A stretch of 49,494 nt of DNA from Flavobacteriaceae bacterium (GTDB taxonomy: Bacteria; Bacteroidota; Bacteroidia; Flavobacteriales; Flavobacteriaceae): assembly GCA_030835845.1 (NCBI GenBank), contig JAUROD010000045.1:1-49494 (forward strand). Reading direction: 5' to 3'. Below are positions 43,295 through 49,494 of the stretch, in pieces. Position 1 is the stretch's first letter. Each line of letters starts with the position of its first letter. The notes under the pieces are model-generated. The model saw only the letters and a list, made by a program, of their open reading frames with translations, did not search any database and was not told where the DNA came from. A program made the position numbers and the translations under genes.

Positions 43295-43345
43295 AATAAG
43301 CTTTAAATCAGTGTGTTTTTCTCACTTTTGTAAAAATTTTTGAGA

Positions 43346-45256
43346 ATGCTCAGCGTACAAAATTTAACCGTTTCCTTTGGAGGAACTACTCTTTTCAAAG
43401 AAATCTCATTTCGTTTAGGTGCTGGTGACCGTATTGGTTTGGTCGGAAAAAATGGGGCTGGAAAGTCAACCTTACTTCATTTGCTTGCCAAAGACACACA
43501 ACCTACTTCTGGAAGTATTGCACAAGAAAAAAACATTCAAATAGGTTTTCTAAGACAAGATATTGATTTTGAAAAAGGAAGAACCGTTCTTGATGAAGCC
43601 TACCAAGCTTTCAGTGAAATAAAATTGTTGGAAGTTGAAATGGAAGAGATTAACCAACAACTAACTGAGCGAACAGATTATGAATCTGAGGCTTATAGCG
43701 AATTAATTATTCGTCTTAATGAGGTTACTGAACGATACGAATTAATTGGAGGATATCATTATCAAGGAACAACCGAGCGAATTTTACAGGGGCTTGGTTT
43801 TAACCGTGAAGATTTCGATAAAATGACAGATACCTTTTCAGGTGGATGGAGAATGCGAATCGAGTTGGCTAAACTACTCCTCCAAGACAACGATATTTTA
43901 TTACTTGATGAGCCTACCAATCACCTTGATATTGAATCAATCATTTGGTTGGAGGATTTTTTGACAAAGTACAGTGGAGCTGTGGTTTTGGTTTCGCATG
44001 ATAAAATGTTTTTAGACCAAACTTCCAATCGTACAATTGAGATTGTTGGTGGAAGGATTTATGATTTCAAACAGGCCTATTCAAGTTACCTTGTTTTGAG
44101 AGAGGAAATTTTGGAGCAACAACGTAATGCGCAAAAAAATCAAGAAAAACAGATTCAACAAACAGAAAGGTTAATTGAACGTTTTCGTGCAAAAGCAAGT
44201 AAAGCTTCAATGGCTCAGTCTTTAATTAAAAAGCTAGATAAGATTGATCGAATTGAACTAGATGCAGTGGAAAACAATTCAATGAAACTTAATTTTCCAA
44301 TTTCAGTACAACCAGGAAAGGTTGTGCTTTCTGCAAAAAATATCATCAAAAGTTATGGTGATAAAAAAGTGCTAACCGGAGTTGATTTGGAAATCGAAAG
44401 AGGGACTAAAACGGCTTTTGTGGGGCAAAACGGACAGGGTAAATCAACTCTTGCTAAAATTATAGTTAACGAAGTTACGTATCAAGGAAATTGTGAATTA
44501 GGACACAATGTAATGGTAGGTTATTTTGCTCAAAATCAAGCAGAATATTTAGACGGTTCAATGACACTTTTGGAAACAATGCAGTATGCTGCAACTGATG
44601 AAAATCGTTCTCGTGTGAGGGATATGCTTGGTGCTTTTATGTTTCGAGGAGATGATGTAGATAAACGTGTCAATGTGCTCTCAGGAGGGGAGCGGAATCG
44701 ACTTGCTTTATGTAAATTATTACTGTCTCCTTTCAATGTATTGATTATGGATGAGCCAACTAATCACCTTGATATACAATCTAAACAAGTGTTAAAACAA
44801 GCACTTCAGCGCTTTGAGGGAACACTTATTTTAATTTCACACGATAGAGATTTCCTTCAGGGATTAAGCGATCGAGTGATGGAATTTAAAGACCATAAGC
44901 TGAAAGAATATTTGGGTGATATTAATTTTTACCTCGATCAAAAAAAGGCAAATTCTTTGTTCGAACTTGAATTTCAAACCAAACAAAAAGAAAAAAAATC
45001 CAAAAATACAGCGGGTGAAGATTACCAAAATCAAAAAAAACGCAAATCACTACAAAACAAGCAATCGAATTTAGAACGAAAAATTGCAGATCTAGAAGAA
45101 GAGTTGAAATCAATTGATTTTGAACTCGAAATAAATTATGAACAAACTATTGCTACACCTGATTTTTTTGAAAAATATAACGCCAAAAAGGAGTCATTAA
45201 ATACATTGATGGGAGATTGGGAAATTGTAGTCGATAAACTCACAAAATTAGACTGA
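43346..45256 (+). CDS. ABC-F family ATP-binding cassette protein
   Basis: Two ABC domains (GKNGAGKST, GQNGQGKST; LSGGERNRLALCKLLL), C-terminal coiled coil. Confidence 0.95.
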   Translation: MLSVQNLTVSFGGTTLFKEISFRLGAGDRIGLVGKNGAGKSTLLHLLAKDTQPTSGSIAQEKNIQIGFLRQDIDFEKGRTVLDEAYQAFSEIKLLEVEMEEINQQLTERTDYESEAYSELIIRLNEVTERYELIGGYHYQGTTERILQGLGFNREDFDKMTDTFSGGWRMRIELAKLLLQDNDILLLDEPTNHLDIESIIWLEDFLTKYSGAVVLVSHDKMFLDQTSNRTIEIVGGRIYDFKQAYSSYLVLREEILEQQRNAQKNQEKQIQQTERLIERFRAKASKASMAQSLIKKLDKIDRIELDAVENNSMKLNFPISVQPGKVVLSAKNIIKSYGDKKVLTGVDLEIERGTKTAFVGQNGQGKSTLAKIIVNEVTYQGNCELGHNVMVGYFAQNQAEYLDGSMTLLETMQYAATDENRSRVRDMLGAFMFRGDDVDKRVNVLSGGERNRLALCKLLLSPFNVLIMDEPTNHLDIQSKQVLKQALQRFEGTLILISHDRDFLQGLSDRVMEFKDHKLKEYLGDINFYLDQKKANSLFELEFQTKQKEKKSKNTAGEDYQNQKKRKSLQNKQSNLERKIADLEEELKSIDFELEINYEQTIATPDFFEKYNAKKESLNTLMGDWEIVVDKLTKLD

Positions 45257-45435
45257 TGTTCGAACATTTTTTTCAGTGTCCTTATTGCTGGGAGGAAATT
45301 TCTATGATATTAGAAAAACTTAATTCCGAACAATCTTATGTGGAGGATTGTGAGGTGTGTTGCCGACCGATTCAAATTACCTACTATTTCCCAGAACAAT
45401 TGGAGACTTTTTATGCTCAAAATATAGATGAATAA
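45256..45435 (+). CDS. CPXCG-like cysteine-rich mini-protein (59 aa)
   Basis: Manual translation: MFEHFFQCPYCWEEISMILEKLNSEQSYVEDCEVCCRPIQITYYFPEQLETFYAQNIDE*; ATG overlaps the ABC-F TGA; below the ORF-track length limit. Confidence 0.85.
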   Translation: MFEHFFQCPYCWEEISMILEKLNSEQSYVEDCEVCCRPIQITYYFPEQLETFYAQNIDE

Positions 45436-45437
45436 GA

Positions 45438-45466
45438 TCAGTTTTTCCTAAGTTTACGAAAACTGA
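45438..45466. other. Inverted repeat TCAGTTTT...AAAACTGA upstream of SnoaL-like gene
   Basis: Perfect 8-bp arms, 13-nt spacer. Confidence 0.6.
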
Positions 45467-45479
45467 AACAATTATCTCT

Positions 45480-45935
45480 ATGAAAAATTCACTACAGAAT
45501 TATTTTACAGTATTACTTTTTTGCCTAGGAACAAGCCAGTTGATGGCTCAAGAATCAAGTGACAAAAATCTTATTTATGCCATTTTAGATAATCAAATTG
45601 AGGCTTGGAATTCTGGTGATATTGATTTTTTTATGGAGGGGTATTGGAAAAGTGATCAATTAGTTTTTGTTGGCAGCAAAGGTCCTACCTATGGATTTGT
45701 AAATACCTTAAACAATTATAAAATCAGTTATCCAGATTTGGATGCAATGGGTACACTTTCTTTTGATATTCTTCACTTTAACCAATGGGATTCTCAAACA
45801 ATTCAGCTCATAGGGAGATTTACACTGATGCGTAAATCGGATCAGCCCACAGGTTTTTTCACTTTACTTTTTCGAAAAATAAATGGAGAATGGGTGATTG
45901 TCAGTGATCATTCCTCTGCAGCTAACTTACCTTAG
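45480..45935 (+). CDS. SnoaL/DUF4440-like (NTF2 fold) secreted protein
   Basis: Signal peptide; QIEAWNSGDIDFFMEGYWKSDQLVFVGS; FTLLFRKINGEWVIVSDHSS. Confidence 0.85.
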   Translation: MKNSLQNYFTVLLFCLGTSQLMAQESSDKNLIYAILDNQIEAWNSGDIDFFMEGYWKSDQLVFVGSKGPTYGFVNTLNNYKISYPDLDAMGTLSFDILHFNQWDSQTIQLIGRFTLMRKSDQPTGFFTLLFRKINGEWVIVSDHSSAANLP

Positions 45936-47957
45936 TTTTACAAACATTCTGGCATAAATCATACGTTCGGGAGCTGCTTCGAAAAAGCGTCCACCAAAGG
46001 CATTAATTCGAATGTTATCACTATAAAGCTGATTTGTAAGATTGTTAATTCCCAACACAAAATGAAATGATTGTTTTGCCCAATCGATAGGAAAGTTTAG
46101 TGCTATGTCTTGTTTCCAAAAACCCTCAGAAAAAGAAGTGTTTGAGTCATTTGTATATACCTTTCCACGATAATTGGATTCCAAACGAATAAACCACCCC
46201 TTATGAGCAGTAAATTGCGCTGAAAACCCTCCAAATTGAATAGGAATGCCTGGAAGAACTTTCCCTTTGTAATCAGTACCTGACTTCTCAAAAGCCTGAT
46301 AGGTGAAGTCTGATAAGTTATAAGTAGCTCCGAGTCTCCATTTTTTACCTAGACTGTAAATTAGATCAGCTTCAAGCCCTTTTCTAAGTGTTCGTCCTGC
46401 ATTTCTATAAAATGTTCTACCCTCATAAGCTTCAAGTTGATAGGGTACAAGATCATTTTTAGTATCAATATGAAATGCTGTTAGTGTCCAGCTTATTAGC
46501 TTGTTTTTTTGTTTGAATCCAATTTCATTGGTATTCGCTTCCTGAATTCCTAAACTTGAATTAAATCCACCATTCCCACTTGGATCTGCCGATAATTCGC
46601 TCAATGCTGGGGTTTCATAGCTTTTAGAGAAATTTATAAAGGTGTGGAGCCTAGGCTTAACTTCATATGAAATACCGAATTGAGGACTCCAAGCATTTAA
46701 GTTTTTACTATCCGATGAATCACCATCTGATATAAAGTTGTCCTCTAAAGTCAGTACATTTTTATCCCAACGAATACCCCCATTAATCAACCACTTTTTC
46801 CATTCGATCTGCTGAATGAAATAAAAACCAAGACTTGAGAATTGTTCCCACTGATTTAATGTTTGTGTTCCTTTTAATCCCTCTTGATTGATATAGCGTT
46901 TTCGTTGATCGTTTTGGTATGCATAAGCATATCCAATTTGGTTACGTAGCAGAACCTCTTTAGACCCAAAAGCATAGGTGAGGTCACTTCCCTGTCCAAA
47001 GTAATTTCTTTTTAGGTGTACAATTCCACCATCACTAAAAGGGAGTTTACCCATAAAGTTTCTGTTACTTGCGAAGGCATAACTTTTTATATCTATTCGA
47101 TTTTGATGGAATGAATATGTAGCTCCAATTTTTTGGTGGCTAATTTTTTCGCCCGCATCAAACAATACATTTCTATCTCTTGCCAAAGATCGATTAGTAT
47201 CTATATCACTCTGAGTCTGTCCTCCTCCGTCTTGTGCAATAGGACTATTTGTTAAATTGAATTGTAGGTTTATTTTTGATTTGGAATTTATTTTTTGATT
47301 TACCTTTAGGTTTAAAAAAGTCGACTCATATTGACTATGTTGGCGATATCCGTTTCCTTGATTATGATTTAAGTGTGCAATTAGATGCGTAGAATTTAGC
47401 TTTATACCTGCCGTGTATTCGAATTGTTTTTGGCTATACTGTCCCAGTCTAATTCCAAAAGTATGGAAAGGACTTTCAGCATAATCAAGAGTTTCGATAT
47501 GGATTACACCTCCCGATGCATTTCCATATCGCAATGCACTTGAACCTCGAATCAGTTCGATTCTTCGAATTAATGAAAGGGGTAGGTTATCCAACTGTCC
47601 TTGTCCATCAGGAGTAGTTTCAGGTATTCCATCAACGATTACCTTAATACCTCGAATTCCAAAAGCAGATCGAGCGCCAAAACCTCGAATAGACAAACGT
47701 AAATCTTGAGCATAATTCGATGAGTTAAAACTGCTTATTCCAGGAATGTTTGTCAGATATTCTTGAAGAGATAGGGAAGGACCCTGCCATGTTTCGTCAA
47801 TTTGCTTAATGGTTAATGCCCCTGGAAATTCTTGAGCTGAATATATTAATTTAATGGAATTGATCTTAACCTCATCCAATTCAATTGTATTTATTGTATC
47901 AATTTGAGCGTAAGAGTAAATACTAAATAAAAATAGTAAAACGAAAAACTTCTTCAT
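45927..47957 (-). CDS. TonB-dependent receptor (siderophore/metal type)
   Basis: Signal peptide MKKFFVLLFLFSIYSYAQ, plug domain (SIRGFGARSAFGIRGIKVIVDGIPETTPDGQ), barrel ending MIYARMFVKLR. Confidence 0.92.
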   Translation of the reverse strand: MKKFFVLLFLFSIYSYAQIDTINTIELDEVKINSIKLIYSAQEFPGALTIKQIDETWQGPSLSLQEYLTNIPGISSFNSSNYAQDLRLSIRGFGARSAFGIRGIKVIVDGIPETTPDGQGQLDNLPLSLIRRIELIRGSSALRYGNASGGVIHIETLDYAESPFHTFGIRLGQYSQKQFEYTAGIKLNSTHLIAHLNHNQGNGYRQHSQYESTFLNLKVNQKINSKSKINLQFNLTNSPIAQDGGGQTQSDIDTNRSLARDRNVLFDAGEKISHQKIGATYSFHQNRIDIKSYAFASNRNFMGKLPFSDGGIVHLKRNYFGQGSDLTYAFGSKEVLLRNQIGYAYAYQNDQRKRYINQEGLKGTQTLNQWEQFSSLGFYFIQQIEWKKWLINGGIRWDKNVLTLEDNFISDGDSSDSKNLNAWSPQFGISYEVKPRLHTFINFSKSYETPALSELSADPSGNGGFNSSLGIQEANTNEIGFKQKNKLISWTLTAFHIDTKNDLVPYQLEAYEGRTFYRNAGRTLRKGLEADLIYSLGKKWRLGATYNLSDFTYQAFEKSGTDYKGKVLPGIPIQFGGFSAQFTAHKGWFIRLESNYRGKVYTNDSNTSFSEGFWKQDIALNFPIDWAKQSFHFVLGINNLTNQLYSDNIRINAFGGRFFEAAPERMIYARMFVKLR

Positions 47958-47970
47958 GCATCCGAAAGGT

Positions 47971-48003
47971 AAGAAAAAAAAAGCCCCCAAGTATACTTAG
48001 GGA
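47971..48003 (-). terminator. Intrinsic terminator/attenuator-like hairpin in the leader of the TonB receptor gene
   Basis: Minus strand GTCCCTAAG-TATA-CTTGGGGGC followed by TTTTTTTTT, about 15-20 nt before the ATG at 47957. Confidence 0.7.
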
Positions 48004-48189
48004 CTTTAACCATAAACCAACTCAGATGAAACGAATTGATGAACCAAACATAGGACTATATTAAATTTGTCCTTCATTTATTTATGTTAAAACATTTTTT
48101 TACAAGAAAGAGATAATGAAGCATTTTTTTCAAACTACTAACTATCAGTAAGTTAAAATTATGTCAAAAAAAAATACTTACTTACTAAA

Positions 48190-48834
48190 TTATAATAGTG
48201 ATATTCCGAAACCAATATTTCCAACGAATAATCCTTTTTCACCTATTCCAATAACCTCAGGGAAGTCTACAGTTTGAGTTTCGTTAATCATTCCAGATGG
48301 TGTATTTGCAGAAGCCATAATGGTTAGTGTATTTGGAATATTGTTGCTAAATCCGTAACCAAGTTCTAGTCTAAAAAATATTCGTCCACCAGTCTTAACT
48401 CCTAATTTTATATTTTTCGAGCTAATTTGCTCTTCAATTCTTGCAGAACCTGAATAGGTAATATTTTCTGCTGCAGTAACTTCTAAACCAGTATAAATTA
48501 GATTAGTATTTAACTTTGAGACTCCAGCACTAACATATATTCCTTTTGCTTCTTTTCCAAAGTAGTAATTAATTCCATACTCATTGTATTTTAAATTTAT
48601 ATCTTCATTTTCAAGTTTAATGTTCAAGTTACCAACATCGACATAGAGTGCAAAATGAGAGGCGAATAGAGGAGGTGTGATTTCTAAAGTCCCGCTCAAA
48701 CCATTTGGAACCCCTCCTTTAATCCCAATTGAAAAACGTTTGATTTTTGATTGAATAGAATCTTCATTATTCTGTTGAGCAAAAGTAAATGAAGAAAAAA
48801 GGACGATATATAAGGTTGTAATATAGATTTTCAT
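48190..48834 (-). CDS. Hypothetical secreted protein, outer-membrane beta-barrel-like
   Basis: Signal peptide (SSFTFAQ), alternating beta pattern. Confidence 0.6.
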   Translation of the reverse strand: MKIYITTLYIVLFSSFTFAQQNNEDSIQSKIKRFSIGIKGGVPNGLSGTLEITPPLFASHFALYVDVGNLNIKLENEDINLKYNEYGINYYFGKEAKGIYVSAGVSKLNTNLIYTGLEVTAAENITYSGSARIEEQISSKNIKLGVKTGGRIFFRLELGYGFSNNIPNTLTIMASANTPSGMINETQTVDFPEVIGIGEKGLFVGNIGFGISLL

Positions 48835-48914
48835 TTCATTTTTATTTTAAAGTTAATTTAGTCATAATTGTGGAAATTTATTTCATAAGGAAGAATTACA
48901 GTACTTTTACAACT

Positions 48915-49277
48915 ATGTATAGAGCAGATACGAAATGGGTTGTTGTTACCCTATTTTGGTGTTTATTTATTTTGTTTTTGAGTTTATATGAATCAAATAA
49001 AATAAATGAATTCGTTCATTTTAGACATCAAGATAAGTTAGCTCACCTTGGAATGTATGCAGGTTTAAGTATTTGTCTAAATAAGCTGTTTTCTCAGTTA
49101 ATTTCTCCCAAGCGAAAATGGATTTTTATTTTTTGTATTACTTTTATTATAGGAGGTTCTTTAGAAATTCTTCAAGGACAATTGACACAAACCCGTGTTC
49201 CAAGTATTTACGACCAACTATTTAACCTAATTGGATTTATGTGCGCATATTTCTATGCCTTTTTTCGTAAACAATGA
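48915..49277 (+). CDS. VanZ family membrane protein
   Basis: HFRHQDKLAHLGMYAGLS, SLEILQGQLTQTRVPSIYDQLFNLIGF. Confidence 0.85.
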   Translation: MYRADTKWVVVTLFWCLFILFLSLYESNKINEFVHFRHQDKLAHLGMYAGLSICLNKLFSQLISPKRKWIFIFCITFIIGGSLEILQGQLTQTRVPSIYDQLFNLIGFMCAYFYAFFRKQ

Positions 49278-49341
49278 CTTTCAAATCAACGTTAAAAGAA
49301 AAGTCTGCTATTTCAATACTCTTTTTCGTTTGTTTTACTGG

Positions 49342-49494
49342 CTAACTAAATTCACCTTTTGATTTCAGGGCATTTTTTATATGTGCTAAATGATGGTTAC
49401 AATGCCATGAATACATCCCAATAGTTGAAATCAAATTAAATTTTAATCCATGTTGAGGATGTTCATAATCCATTTCCAATTGTTCAAGGGATAA
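49342..49494 (-). CDS. Partial DinB/YfiT-like metal-dependent hydrolase (C-terminus; start beyond window edge)
   Basis: Manual translation: LSLEQLEMDYEHPQHGLKFNLISTIGMYSWHCNHHLAHIKNALKSKGEFS*; WHxxHHLAHI motif. Confidence 0.75.
   Translation of the reverse strand, partial: LSLEQLEMDYEHPQHGLKFNLISTIGMYSWHCNHHLAHIKNALKSKGEFS

Noticed and set aside
48024-48065. Plus-strand mini-ORF MKRIDEPNIGLY in the TonB receptor leader
   Set aside because: Opposite strand to the leader and very short; no support beyond an ATG.
47957-48190. TPP or cobalamin riboswitch upstream of the TonB receptor
   Set aside because: No recognisable conserved core motifs by eye; only the terminator hairpin and small inverted repeats are supportable.

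Overview
The window is a low-GC, gene-dense chromosomal segment from a Flavobacteriaceae-type Bacteroidetes. Supported by TAnnTTTG promoters, T9SS/gliding genes, a mevalonate-type isoprenoid gene pair and POT/DPP-IV genes. Most of it is conserved housekeeping: class II HMG-CoA reductase plus a GYDIA-type GHMP kinase, DPP-IV and a POT transporter, lpxB/surE, a C-terminal processing protease, the rodA-mrdA-mreDCB cell-shape cluster, purH, groES/groEL, secG, lptE, a sigma-54 activator, miaB, topA, gldKLMN, an ABC-F protein, two TonB-dependent receptors, and truncated genes at both window edges. I see no tRNA, rRNA, CRISPR array or intact mobile element. Points most worth a second look: (1) a Cys-rich metal-handling gene cluster at 22.5-26.8 kb (HMA-MauE fusion, HYC_CC_PP protein, CC-containing TonB receptor, periplasmic HMA protein, PepSY protein); (2) an arginase-fold protein with degraded metal-ligand motifs directly upstream of gldK; (3) a candidate structured, terminator-ended small RNA on the minus strand at about 26.83-26.98 kb in an otherwise empty ~560-bp gap that also holds a G12 tract; (4) comEC split by a single frameshift exactly at CCCCCAAAAA, which a -1 slip at C_CCA_AAA would repair; (5) an intrinsic terminator in the 5' leader of a TonB receptor gene, resembling an attenuator.
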